Part shown: one piece after another, positions 45,429 through 55,671 of the stretch
Layout: every line of letters begins with the position of its first letter
Numbering within the stretch: the stretch's first letter is position 1
Assembly (NCBI RefSeq): GCF_022605725.1
Contig: NC_065553.1
Location: forward strand, 1,054,001-1,118,000
DNA length: 64,000 bases
Direction of reading: 5' to 3'
From: Anthonomus grandis grandis
Lineage: Eukaryota > Arthropoda > Insecta > Coleoptera > Curculionidae
Program-made: the position numbers and the translations under genes
Notes under the pieces: model-generated
What the model was told of the DNA's origin: nothing
Database searches by the model: none
Seen by the model: the letters and a program-made list of their open reading frames with translations, nothing else

Positions 45429-45889
45429 GGTCGCAACCAGCTGATTTCGGCGCTTAATTTTGAAACGTAGGGTTTTTTTGTACCGGGTTAATTCTGAATA
45501 CAATTTTTTAAAATTTTGTTTGTTTTTAGGTACCGACTACACCACGTATGACAAACTGATTGCAACAAAAACTGAGACCCTTACAATGGATCCGGGTCGT
45601 TTTTAGATTGTTAAGTAAACATCAAAACAGTGGCAACCTTTTCTAGCATTTTCCATAGTTTGGTTTGCTTGCTTTGAAAAATTAAAAAATATAAACATAA
45701 ACTGATATCGTTCCTTCTCTCCTGCCTCCAATTTATTATTTACTAAACTAGGATAATTTAGATTTTTTTCTTTTCGGTTAGTTATGGATATAAGTTATGG
45801 CATGCTATTCATATAGTTTATATTTTCTATCTTTATTTTTGGTTTTTTATCTATTATAGTCGCGTTTTAGATAATTTATTGTAATTTTC

Positions 45890-47550
45890 ATCATGACTTC
45901 GCTAAGAAGGGTCTTCATTAACGATCCGAATTGTTTTTGTTATATATGTGGTGAATATGTTTTTCAAAAATTTCGATTGAATATGTCAGACTTTGTGAAA
46001 CGAGCGTATTTAGAGTGTTTTGGTTTTCCTTTGGAAACAGATAACAAGTGCTGGGTGCCCAATATTGTGTTGAAGAATTACGTTTATGGGCCACTAAGAA
46101 GAGACTCTCTTTTAAATTCCAATCCCCAATGATTTAGCGTGAACCTTTAAATCATCACGATGACTGCTATTTTTACGTTGTTAATATAAAAGGAATCAAC
46201 AAGACGAACCGCTCCAAATGGATTTACCTCACATCAACATCAGCTGTGAGGCCTGTAAGAAGCTCAAAAGATACATCTTTACCATTACCATCTACATCTA
46301 CAGAAAGTTCTGATGAATTGAATGAACTGAGTAGCATGAGCGATGACGAGTTTGTTCCAGAAAATCTCTTTGAACCAAAACCATTCGATCAAAGTGCACT
46401 TGATAATTTAATTAGAGACCTTGGACTATCCAAAACTTCGTCTGAATTATTGGCCTCCAGATTAAAAGAGAGAAATCTTTTAACTAAAGAAACTAAAGTT
46501 TCTTATTACCGCACTCGAGAAAAAGACTTACTTCCCTTTTTCGCTGAGGAGGATAATTTTGTATTTTGTACTAATATTTCTGGTTTAATGACTGCCATGG
46601 GCTTGCAGAAATATGAACCAATCGATTGGCGTTTATTTATTGACTCGTCAAAACGGAGTTTGAAGTGTGTACTATTGCACAACGGAAATAAACTAGGCTC
46701 CATACCAATAGCACATTCAACTAAAGTTAAGGAAGAATACCCCACAATAGCACTGGTCATGAACAAAATCAAATATAACAATCATAAATGGGTGATTTGC
46801 GTTGATCTTAAGATGGTGAACTTCCTTTTAGGACAACAAGGAGGCTACACTAAATATCCTTGTTTTATGTGTTTATGGGATAGTAGAGCAAAATCAGAAC
46901 ATTGGTCAAAAAAAGAATGGCCCTCTAGGAAAGCACTACTTCCAGGTAGTCTTAATGTTATAAATGAACCTCTAGTGCCATGAGATCGTATCATATTGCC
47001 ACCCCTGCACATTAAACTAGGTTTAATGAAGCAATATGTTAAGGCATTAAATAAAGATGGTGAATGTTTCAAATATATTTCAAGGAAATTTCCAAGTCTA
47101 AGTTCAGAAAAACTCAAGGCAGGTATATTTGATGGTCCACAAATTCGCAAGTTGGTAAACGATCCTAATTTCACAAGCTCAATGTCAGAAATTGAGAAGA
47201 ATGCATGGGATTCCTTTGTTTGGGTTATCCAAAATTTCTTAGGTAATAGGAAGGGTGATGATTACATTGCGCACGTCGAAGAGATGTTGTCACACTTCCA
47301 GCGACTTGGATGTAACATGAGCATCAAAGTGCACTTCCTACACAGCCATTTACACCATTTTCCTGAAAATCTCGGTGACATGAGTGAAGAACAGGGTGAA
47401 CGATTCTACCAAGATCTTCGAACCTTGGAGGAACGATTTCAGGGTCGCTGGGATGCACATATGTTGGCCGATTTTTGCTGGAGTATTCAGAGTAGCAGTT
47501 CATTCAAAACTAGTAGAAAATCATATAAAAGAAAATTCCTGAGTGTATAG
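45890..47550 (+). pseudogene. Candidate transposase of unplaced insect repeat family (D..D..CxxC..E), one stop from open
   Basis: The N-terminal part (45893-46132) has CYICGEYVFQKFRLNMSDFV, then KRAYLECFGFPL. After a frameshift it reads REPLNHHDDCYFYVVNIKGI with one stop (TAG where Trp is usual). The main frame, 46246-47547, is open for 434 codons except one TGA at 46981. In order it has: Ser/acidic linker; LIRDLGLSKTSSELLASRLK; DWRLFIDSSKRSLKCVLLHN; WVICVDLKMVNFLLGQQGGY; KYPCFMCLWDSRAKSEHW; PPLHIKLGLMKQYVKALNKD; LKAGIFDGPQIRKL; MSEEQGERFYQDLRTLEERF; and DFCWSI near the end. The Asp/Asp/Glu positions suit an RNase-H-fold nuclease with an inserted CxxC. I know the family only as a widespread insect repeat protein. 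Confidence 0.7.
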
Positions 47551-48120
47551 TTCTTGTAATTAAAAATGTTTGTACGTTGAGTGTATTTTTAATTCCCAAA
47601 AAATACTCCCTCCTTTTAACTCAAAAACTAGAGCTGACACATATAAACTGATGACATTATTTAATATCAGCATTAAAAATAAGCCTAGAATCATAAAAAT
47701 ATTCCATGCAACATACATGCTCTTGGGCGGTGTTATCTAATATCTTATGAGGAAATATAAACTGTCAATTATTATTATTATATTATCAAAGCTGCCAACT
47801 GTCGAACAAATTCTAAGAAAATAACCAAAGCATTTCCGTATGTTTAAGTAACCGAACGGCAACCTAAAGGCGGAAACAGACTAAGCAAACATTGTTGAGC
47901 ACAGTTAATCAACTCGTGAGTTGGCTCAATTTATACGTGTTGCTCAAGTGTTGACAAACTGTTGCATGATGTTCGCTCCCGAGGCGGTACATCAAAGGAA
48001 ATGTTGACCAACAGTGCGTCAACAGTTTCGCCGGTGTATACGTGTGCAAGCTTGTCAATATGCGTTTAGTTTAATTCAGGCATTCGAGAGCGGTACATCG
48101 GCAGAGTAACGTTCAATTCA
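47551..48120. other. Left flank of the Harbinger-type element, possible subterminal repeats
   Basis: No genes. At 47861-47900 GGCAACCTAAAGGCGGAAAC, then AGACTAAGCAAACATTGT, looks like a PIF/Harbinger terminal sequence. The text after it is rich in short CAACTG/GTTGAC-type inverted repeats. No matching right end was seen after 50.65 kb. Confidence 0.4.
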
Positions 48121-48127
48121 TTTGAAA

Positions 48128-49740
48128 ATGTCGCACGATTGGTCAGAAGACCAAGTTCTAAATTTGATAGAGCTTATAAGGGAACATTCAAATATATGGA
48201 ATCCCGAAAATGAAGCTTATAAAAACAAAAATAAACGAACTGACGCATTCAATATTATAGCGACCGTTCTAGAACTATCCCGAGAAGAAATTGAGAGGAA
48301 ATGGAAAGTGCTGCAAACCCAGTTTGGACGGGAATGTGCAAAAAGCGTCACAAAATCTGGCCAAGGAACAAATGAATTATACGTGTCTGTATATGTTTTT
48401 AAAAGACAAGAATACACCAAAACATACAAGAGATACTCAAGAACAAGTAAGTAATCTTTTTTATTTCTTTATAATGAAACATATTATTTTATTCCATTCT
48501 GTCTTGCCAAGGCACTCTTCAATGGCCTGAAAAATAATGTGCAAATTGTTCTCGAACTTCCTGTGCTACTCTGGTTGATTTTCTACCAATTCTATTTAAC
48601 TTCATAAATGTAGATCAAGGTTCTGGTTCGTTTCGCCAAGATCCATGAACCAAAATGCCCGATGAAACATCTTCATTGTCATAGGTTCCAGGGGGAGCAT
48701 AACAGCCCATGATTGTTTTAGTATTTTGTAAAAAATTATGTAAGTAGCAACATGTAAGAACATTTATTTCAGCAGTAGTAGATTGCAAAAGCAAGGGCTT
48801 TCGCAAAACTTGAAATACAGACGACATAACGCCAAAAGCATTTTCCACTACTCGTCTTGCTCGCGATAATCTGTAATTAAATGAGCGTTGGAACGTCCCC
48901 GTCAAATGTTCGCCGGGAAATGGTTTCATCAGGTTCTCCTGTAGAGAAAACGCATCGTCGCAAACAAATACAAAAGGTGTTGTTCCGTCCTGTTGTCCTG
49001 GCAGGAGTTTTTCAGCTGGTAAATTTAAAGTCCCATCATTTAGTTTTCTCGCGAAAAGTGTATTTTTAAAAACATCACCATCTGAAATTCGTCCTCGACA
49101 TCCCACGTTTACGTATAAAAATCGATACTTTGCATCTACTACTGCCATAAGGGCAATACTGAAAGTGCCCTTGTAATTATAACATTCGCTTCCACTTCTA
49201 AAGTGGCATTGTAGTACGACGTGTTTACCGTAAATGGCTCCTAAGCATTGAGGAAAATTCCATAAGTTTTCATAGTCATCGGAAATTTTGAGCCACTCTT
49301 CAGGTGAATCTGGTAACTGAAAAAAAAACATTATTTAAAAAAAGGATATCCAACTAAGGCCGCAATTGTTCATTAAGTGCCCTATGACCTCCCAACATCT
49401 AAATATGTACTCTGCATATTATTATTATACCCATACTATAGGCATGTATATTTTGTTTCAGGACTTGGAAAACACGCAATACGAGGATTCATCAGAAACC
49501 ATCCTTACTGAAGGTTCCTCAAGCATTCTTCATTCTCATGACACAGTGAAGCAGTTGGCAACAATAAGAAAGAACAGTTCTGGAAAGCAGTTAAACCCTT
49601 CGGATCCTCATAATATTGGAATAGAATCAGAACCGTCACAACGAGACACCGTAAGGCAGTTGGTTCCAGTAGGAAAAAAAACCTCGGGAAAGCGCCCAAA
49701 TTTGTCTGATCATCAATGGATGAAGCTTTTAAATCAATAA
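48128..49740 (+). pseudogene. MADF (Myb/SANT-like) protein gene of a Harbinger-type element, two exons
   Basis: Exon 1 (48128-48446) begins MSHDWSEDQVLNLIELIREH, then SNIWNPENEAYKNKNKRTDA and RKWKVLQTQFGRECAK, a MADF DNA-binding domain. A frame slip near 48385 leads to FLKDKNTPKHTRDTQEQ and the donor CAA|GTAAGT. Exon 2 starts at 49462 after TTTTGTTTCAG in matching phase 0: DLENTQYEDSSETILTEG, then a Ser/Lys-rich stretch and DHQWMKLLNQ with a stop. The usual tail (EAFKSIKTLTENRRVRDSF) is in another frame. Harbinger-type transposons carry such a partner protein, which helps bind transposon ends and import the transposase. Two frameshifts suggest loss of function. Its intron holds a transposase exon on the other strand. 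Confidence 0.75.
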
Positions 49741-50649
49741 AAACACTTACAGAAAATCGAAGAGTAAGGGATAGCTTTTAAGGGAATACGTGGCAAATAA
49801 ATTAAGAACATATGATGCATTTGTTCGAGCTGATGTAGAACATAAAATTAATTGCGTTCTCCATGATGCTGATATGTGAATACTTTATCATTCACACTGG
49901 CAGTTTACTCCAAGAACAACGAATTTGCCACTGCCAACTGTATCACCTGTCTCAAGTTCGCTCTCTTACGCACCAGCTCCATCTCCTTATCATACATCAA
50001 CAAGATTCAACATCCTTCTGATCAAGATAGTCCAAATCAACATAGCTTTATTGACGCCCTAATTGGATCCCAAGCGGATAACTCTACGGACATTTCATAA
50101 AAACTATTACGTTCTTATATGTTTTTATTTGATTAAATAAAGAAAAAAGAATTTGATTTCTTTTCTTACCTGAATATGATCTGCCAATGAATCTATAAGG
50201 GCTTCGCAAGTTTCAGGAACTATAGTACCAATTAGCTGTTTAGAAATTTGAAATAGATACATTAGACTGACATATGAATCTCCAGTGGCTAAAAACCTTA
50301 AAGTTATCATTAATCTTGTTTTCACGCACATGGCTTCCCGAAAGTTTGTATTTTTTTTTGCAATTTTAGGTCCAACCATAACGATGAGACTTTCAAATGC
50401 GGTTGCATTAACTCGAGTAAAGTTTTTGAACAGTATTTGGTCTTCCATTCTTAGTTCTGGTAAAAACTTCTTCTGCTTTCTGCAGTTACGCGATTTTTTA
50501 ATTTTCATTAATAAAAACGTGCACCATGCGAGTAAAAATCGTCTTTGTCGCACATTTTGGCTCGACTGAACGAACTTTTCAGCAACAAGGTTCGTCGATG
50601 TTTTCCAATAATCAATAATAAATTTATGCTTTTTTAAATGGAATACCAT
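48615..50649 (-). CDS. PIF/Harbinger transposase (HARBI1-like), two exons, first catalytic Asp lost
   Basis: Exon 1 is 50649-50170 (160 codons from ATG: MVFHLKKHKFIIDYWKT; RVNATAFESLIVMVGPKIAK; TRLMITLRFLATGDSYVSLM; EALIDSLADHIQ) with donor CAG|GTAAGA. Exon 2 is 49316-48615, after a T-rich acceptor TTTTTTTTCAG, phase 0 to phase 0. It has LPDSPEEWLKISDDYENLWN, CLGAIYGKHVVLQ, YKGTFSIALMAVVDAKYRFL, YVNVGCRGRISDGDVF, FVCDDAFSL, RLSRARRVVENAFGVM and YLHNFLQ. Total is 393 residues without a break, normal for HARBI1-like proteins. The first catalytic Asp (GALDGKHV in the family) is Tyr in GAIYGKHV. The second Asp and the Glu of VENAFG remain. Thus it is open but probably catalytically dead; a domesticated protein is possible. 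Confidence 0.9.
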
Positions 50650-50749
50650 ATATATTATTTGATTTTTGGATTCTACATCGTAAACAAAGGTACATTTTAC
50701 TAGGCTTTATCTATCCTAAATGTTAAAGTTTTCAAATTTTTTTGTTTTT

Positions 50750-51330
50750 TATAAATAATAATTAAATAATGACTTTATTTGTACTTTTCTAGTGTATAGG
50801 CGAAAGTCTAGCCAAAAACTAATCTATTTAACCTATTTTAACAAAGGTAAGCAAAATCATTTCAGATAGGTATAGGTAAAAGTTTAGTAAGACAGATGTG
50901 TTATGTTGTTTTCTAAACCCAGATTGCTTATGTGGAATAATATTATTGGAGGTGAAAAAGTCATAAAGATTTCTCGCAAAACTCTTAACTCACAATGATG
51001 TTTCCACTCTTATTCAAACTCACTTCAGATTTTATAATTTCTATAATTGAAAACTGCCCTCAATACCCTTGAATACTTTTTGTCTTTGACTTACTATTGT
51101 TTTTTTTTGAAAAACAGATTTTCATATTTTTAGGTTTATTTAATACTCCAGATTCTGCATAAATTTTTTACATAAGATTTTATTGACGTTAGTTTAATAT
51201 GAAAGCTAATGAGTTTCTACACCGAAAATGCTTACAAGATCTAATAGTCTAGGAGTTGTGGATTAAAAAAAACTCTGATACAGTCAAAAGCTTTACAAAA
51301 CTCTAAAAATTGAAACTTCATGATGTTAAA
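50750..51330 (-). pseudogene. Rearranged LINE fragment (3' end plus two RT blocks)
   Basis: Minus-strand frame near 51005-50860 gives SFARNLYDFFTSNNIIPHKQ, then SGFRKQHNTSVLL, the RT segment before motif A. Near 51310-51230 another gives FCKAFDCIRVFFNPQLLDY, motif A itself. Their order is reversed compared with a normal minus-strand LINE. At 50799 AGGCGAAAGTCTAGCCA and ATTTAACCTATTTTAAC match the 3' UTR of the 7-10 kb LINE. The copy is a deleted or rearranged relative of that family, lying just downstream of the MTPAP gene end. Confidence 0.65.
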
Positions 51331-51410
51331 ACAAAACTAAATATTTAATAGTAAAAATTCATTTATGTCCAATCACAATAATAACTCGCTTTTCCTAAAT
51401 ACACCATTTG

Positions 51411-51973
51411 CTACCTACGCGACTTTTGTCTCGTGTGCCTTAATATGTTTTGTGCCGTTTCTTTTTTGATATTTTCTACTTCCCTCTGGACCTCAGCGTT
51501 CTTAAACGACACATTCTCCCCCTCTTGAAATAACGTACTCACTTCCATCAGTCTATGATTCTTTTGGGCAAAAGTGAAATTAATTTTTTGTTTCATGTCT
51601 TTCCTGCTATCGAACATCGCCAAAAGACCGGGATTTTCAAGTGAACTTTCTCTGGACTCCAATATCCAGGCGGCGTTTCTCAGTTCGATCTTCATCCGTT
51701 CCAATTCTTCTATACTGACGTTTTTGCTAACGTTCAATCCCCTTTCTAACGGGTTTATTATGTACAGGGGACTGTGTTCAGGTTTTGTCAGTGCTACAGC
51801 TTCGTTAAGACACACCGCCTTATTGACGAAATCAAACTGAGAATAAAATTCGAAGAACTCTAACAGCAGAGACTCGAGCGAGCACTCGTTTTCAGTTTTA
51901 AAGTTCAGTTTCGTTATGTCCCGTAGAAAAGTGCCATGTATTCCGTCTTCTGTCACATAATTGTCTGTTGGCC
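51411..51973 (-). CDS. MTPAP: Last exon of mitochondrial poly(A) polymerase gene
   Basis: A good acceptor (TTATTTCAG) precedes base 51973. The open frame then runs PTDNYVTEDGIHGTFLRDIT, SLESLLLEFFEFYSQFDFVN and KPEHSPLYIINPLERGLNVS. It continues KNVSIEELERMKIELRNAAW, ILESRESSLENPGLLAMFDS, then a basic tail to a stop at 51411. This matches the PAP-associated domain of MTPAP: the family has LL.(E/D)FF.(Y/F)...FDF...SPLYI.NP(L/F)E..LN(I/V)SKNVS......(A/R).AWIL. The enzyme polyadenylates mitochondrial mRNAs. The catalytic domain is encoded by upstream exons not recognised in this window, so the intron must be long and includes the element at 52055-55669. Confidence 0.88.
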
Positions 51974-52499
51974 CTGAAATAAGACAGTAAAATTAATTAA
52001 GTTAAGACAGTAACATAAAAAGTAAGGCTATATACATGTGTATATACATATATACAGTGTGTCCCAGAATGAACAAATTTATACGTAAAAATGACAAAAA
52101 ATTTTATAGTTGAAATTTGACCGTCCATGTGTGAACTTTGAACATCCAGCCCTGCTTGATTAAAAAATAAAATTTAGCATATTTATATATTTTTTTAGAT
52201 CAAGCATGCGTTAATACGAGCATTTTAAAATTTTATGAGTAGGTACAGTAGTATTTCTAGGCAAGATACAAACAAAATTTATAAGAAAAAGTTGTTTAAA
52301 ATGCAACATTATGGTAAAATATTATTAATTAATTTTTTTATTAATATTTAATTATTAGAGAAAAATTAACTAATATATTTTCTAACAGTTGTTAAATCAC
52401 TGATCTAAGAGTTAGAAACCATCCTCAAAATATGTTTGTAAATGTAATAAAATGTACATAGATTAACAAGAAAATTTATTTTATTTACTTATTTTAAAT

Positions 52500-52870
52500 T
52501 TATTCAATATAGCTACCTTCATTATCGAAACATTTTTCAATTACTTGCCTAAACATTTTAAAAGAATTTCTAATTTCTGCAATGGAAATTGAATTACAAG
52601 CATTTCTAATTCTTTGTTTTAGTAATTCCCTGTCATTTGGTAATGGCTCGGAATAAACAATCTGCTTGAGCCGGTCCCATAAATAGGAATAAATAGTTAA
52701 ATCAGGTGACCTTGGCAGCCACTCAATTAGGCCGCGTCTTCCAATCCATTGATTCGGAAAAGTTCTATTCAACCATTCTGCTACTCGAATAGTGGAGTGC
52801 GCTGGACAGCCGTCGTGTTAATATTAAAGATTTAATCTTTGATCAACTGGTAAAGATTCTAAGTATTCTT
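52500..52870 (-). pseudogene. Mariner-type transposase, C-terminal part
   Basis: The minus strand gives HDGCPAHSTIRVAEWLNRTF (second Asp), FPNQWIGRRGLIEWLPRSPD (third motif), then SYLWDRLKQIVYSEPLPNDR and ELLKQRIRNACNSIS. By my count 36 residues lie between the second Asp and the Asp of SPD, the same as in the 14-15 kb element. The N-terminal half is absent. It lies near the left end of the 3.6-kb element and is probably what remains of its own enzyme. Confidence 0.8.
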
Positions 52871-53149
52871 CAAAAACTCTTTCCAAAATTTAATGATTGT
52901 TAATAACTTTACAATAAGATAATGACATAAGTACGTTTTTTGTACATAACTTTGACGGTGACTGTTTTATAGTAGCTGCCACATTTAATTGAAAATGTTT
53001 ACATTTGAAAAAGTTCGACAAAAACTCGTAAATGCAGCAAAAAAAAACCCAATATAATAAGCGGCAAGCATTCCACGAGCAAAAAATTTCTACCGATCGT
53101 AAAAAGAATTAGTCCAAGGGCAATAATTTTTAAAATAATTTTTACTATT

Positions 53150-53720
53150 TTCCCGTACCAATCCCTACATCCTCCCTCACCAAGAACTCACTTATATACC
53201 TTAGCAAAAAAATTTACAACCATGTTCCTCTATGTATCAGAGAAATTTTAGAAGTTAAGAGATTCAAAAAGGAATTAAAATCCCTTTTATTATCCAGGGC
53301 ATATTATAGCCTTGACGATTTTTTTAATGATACCTTTTAACCTGTGCTCTGACATCATTTTAGTGTTTTAGTTTTGTTTCCTGTTAAATAATTTAATTTA
53401 CTTCTTCTAAATTCTATTTTATTGACAGCTTTACTTATTTTTTAATGAAATTTATCAAAAAGATGCTTTTTTTTTTCTCAATCTGTTTTGTTATGATTAA
53501 TTTTGGTAATGTGTGTAAATGTTATGGTAAAGTGTTTTAGATGTTATGTTTGTTTGAAATTTAAAGTGAATTTGGAATTTTTTAGTTTTTAGGATGCTTG
53601 TACACAAGATTTTGTTGTCTTACGTAATATAGCACATTTTCTTTCTTTCTTTCTTTCTATTTATTAATGGATTATTTAGTTTTTGTTCAAACTTTTAAAA
53701 AAGTGAGAATAAATAATTAA
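53150..53720 (+). pseudogene. LINE reverse transcriptase C-terminus and 3' UTR, inserted in the 3.6-kb element
   Basis: Frame 53178-53340 reads LAKKIYNHVPLCIREILEVK, then RFKKELKSLLLSRAYYSLDD, then FFNDTF and a stop. This is the usual end of CR1-like LINE RT proteins (xYNxLPxxIRxI....FK..LK..LL...YYS.(D/E)(D/E)F). A 3' UTR of about 330 bp ends in a TTTC microsatellite (about 53640-53657). A 5'-truncated LINE insertion of this kind is common. Confidence 0.65.
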
Positions 53721-54618
53721 ATAAATAATAAATAATTTAAACGTAAAAATCAAAGTACACTGAAAATCAAAATGTGGTAATTTTACAGCAAATTTAGTAG
53801 GTCATATTATGTTGCCTGCAAAAGAAGTGGTAAACTTTTTTTAGTACTGTAAATTTAAAATATCTGTAAAAATGTGAATTGTCTGTTTTTTTTTGTAATT
53901 TTACTGCGGTCTTCTGTAAAATGTAAGCAATAATTATAGTAATTTTTAAGCAATATTACTAAAGATTTACTGTAGTCTTGTACTTTTACAATGGTTTTAA
54001 TGCAAATTCAATGATTATATAGGTAAAAATCCTGTAAAAAAGGTTAAGCATTTTTCAGAAACCCTGTAAATTTACTATAATATTTTTGGTTAAAAAATGC
54101 TGGTATGTTTTCTGTGTTTTTGTTTTATATTTAGATATAATATATTTTTGCTGTAATATTTCTTAAATAAGATTTGTTTAAAAATTGTGGGATTATCCAA
54201 AACTAAAAGCTTTACGAAAAAATAAAAATATATTTCCTTATACATTTATTTAAACATATCTTAACATAACAAATTTATTTTGTAGTGAAACAAAGGATAA
54301 AAGATAAACTTAATGCAATTAACCTTAAAAAATTAGGACTTATTAAGCTATAAACATTTAACATGCTTACATGCAGGAAAAACAATATGGGCCCCTTATT
54401 TTGTTTGCTTTTTGAACTACATGTTTTGTTAAAGTAATGCTTAAAAGCTTAATTTCACTAAGTTTATTTTTAATGGTACATATACTAAACGAATGTAAAC
54501 AAAACAATGTTAACATCCATATTAATAAAAATTTTAATATAATTCCAAAACTTATGGGATTTCATATTTCTTGACTTTCAGGTTTGATGTTCTTAAAAAA
54601 AGAAAAAACCGTAAGCTA

Positions 54619-54849
54619 TTAAAAAATTATATATTTACAGCCTGCACTTACGTCAAATTGATAACAAAAGGTCGACAAATCTTCTTTAAAGCAATGTGCC
54701 AGTATCCTCAGTGACTGCAGCACGATTTCGTCCTGATCTTCGTCAAAAATTGTAAACTTCTTATACTTAGCTTTTTGGGTCAGCTTTGAAAAATGCCAAA
54801 ATATAGCTTTTTTAGTAAAAAGCACAGGCCATTTTTTTAATACTCCCAA
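54619..54849 (-). CDS. Short ORF of unknown origin inside the 3.6-kb element
   Basis: A 76-codon minus-strand frame has KKWPVLFTKKAIFWHFSKLT, KKFTIFDEDQDEIVLQSLRI, then LAHCFKEDLSTFCYQFDV. The W(P)xLFTxxxxxxHFxxLT text recalls the C-terminal part of a repeat-borne insect protein, but I cannot name it. It is preceded by non-coding AT-rich text and may be a single exon. No initiation context or partner exon was found. Confidence 0.3.
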   Translation of the reverse strand: MGVLKKWPVLFTKKAIFWHFSKLTQKAKYKKFTIFDEDQDEIVLQSLRILAHCFKEDLSTFCYQFDVSAGCKYIIF

Positions 54850-55671
54850 TTATAGGCGGATTAGTATTTGTTAAGAAATGTCTTTGTTTGTTTCTTCTAA
54901 CAAATCTTTAAGCTTGGTGTGGTCCAATACTATTAATAATTACTTTCGAATTACTAGCATCATTTTTTATTAGTGGTTTCTACGTTAATGCAGAGCACCC
55001 AGCATTTCTATTAATAAGTTTCTTTTTGTGAATTTTTTTTGCAGAAACGTTTGGTCTAATAAAATAACCTATTCTCTTGGTACCTCTATTCATATACCAA
55101 TTTCGATCTTGCATTTGGCTTACTAAGATGCAAGCACCTGTGATGTTATAATAATGTAAGCAGGAAATTTTAACCGTATTTCAATCAGTTTTACGGGCTC
55201 TGTAATTTTCGTGACGTTTTTTAACCATATGGATTAATTTTTATGCAAAATGACTATATCGACAGTAAAAAAGCTGTGATTTTCCTAAATCTAGTATCAT
55301 TTAGGTTAATTTAATAAATATAGTAAATTCACATTCTGACATGGTAAATTTGCTTTAATTATAACAGTTAATACTGCTGTAAGATTGACGGACACATTTA
55401 GAGTGTAGGCCTATGGTTATGAAATTCGGTATTCGGGCATAATTTTGCATTCTAAACAACTTTTTCTTATGTCTTGCCTAGAAATACTACTTTACCTACT
55501 TATAAAATTTAAAAAATGCTCGCATCAATGCATGCTTGATTTAAAAAAAATAAAAATATGCTAAATTTTATTTTTTAATCAAGCAGGGCTGGATGCCAAA
55601 CGGTCAAATTTCAACCCAAAACTTTTTTGTAATTTTTACGTATAAATTCGCTCATCCTGGGACACACTGTA

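Larger units (their letters stand above)
42515..45487. mobile_element. TTAA-flanked 3-kb element with ~100-bp inverted ends
   Basis: TTAA lies at 42511-42514 and 45488-45491. The left end CCCGGTACAAAAAAACCCTA, then CGTTTCAAAATTAAGCGCCG, then AAATCAGCTAGTTGCGACC, is mirrored at the right end. The mirror continues to GCACACAGGCGAATT and CCTGGCCAAAAT. The right arm carries an extra 173-bp palindrome (45256-45428) not in the left arm. TTAA targets are known for piggyBac and Kolobok. The protein inside (43409-44203, minus) instead resembles Transib/RAG1-like transposases, which make 5-bp duplications. Confidence 0.8.
52055..55669. mobile_element. 3.6-kb TA-flanked element with about 260-bp inverted ends
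   Basis: The left end CAGTGTGTCCCAGAATGAAC and the right end CTCATCCTGGGACACACTG are mirrored, flanked by TA (52053-52054 and 55670-55671). Symmetry continues for about 260 bp: AAATTTATACGTAAAAATGA against TTTTTACGTATAAATTCG; CAGCCCTGCTTGATTAAAAA against TTTTTTAATCAAGCAGGGCT; GTAGTATTTCTAGGCAAGA against TCTTGCCTAGAAATACTAC. It contains a mariner-type transposase piece, a LINE 3' piece and one more ORF. The end form CAGNGTGTCCC and TA target link it to the 4757-5330 MITE. It lies in the MTPAP intron. Confidence 0.9.

Noticed and set aside
51574..51840. Plus-strand 88-codon ORF
   Set aside because: Antisense of the MTPAP exon, which has clear protein similarity and splice signals on the minus strand.
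53760..55400. Possible inner inverted repeat with TTTTACAGCAAATTTA-like text at both sides
   Set aside because: Matches are short and AT-rich with poor alignment beyond 15 bases; not enough to call a nested element.
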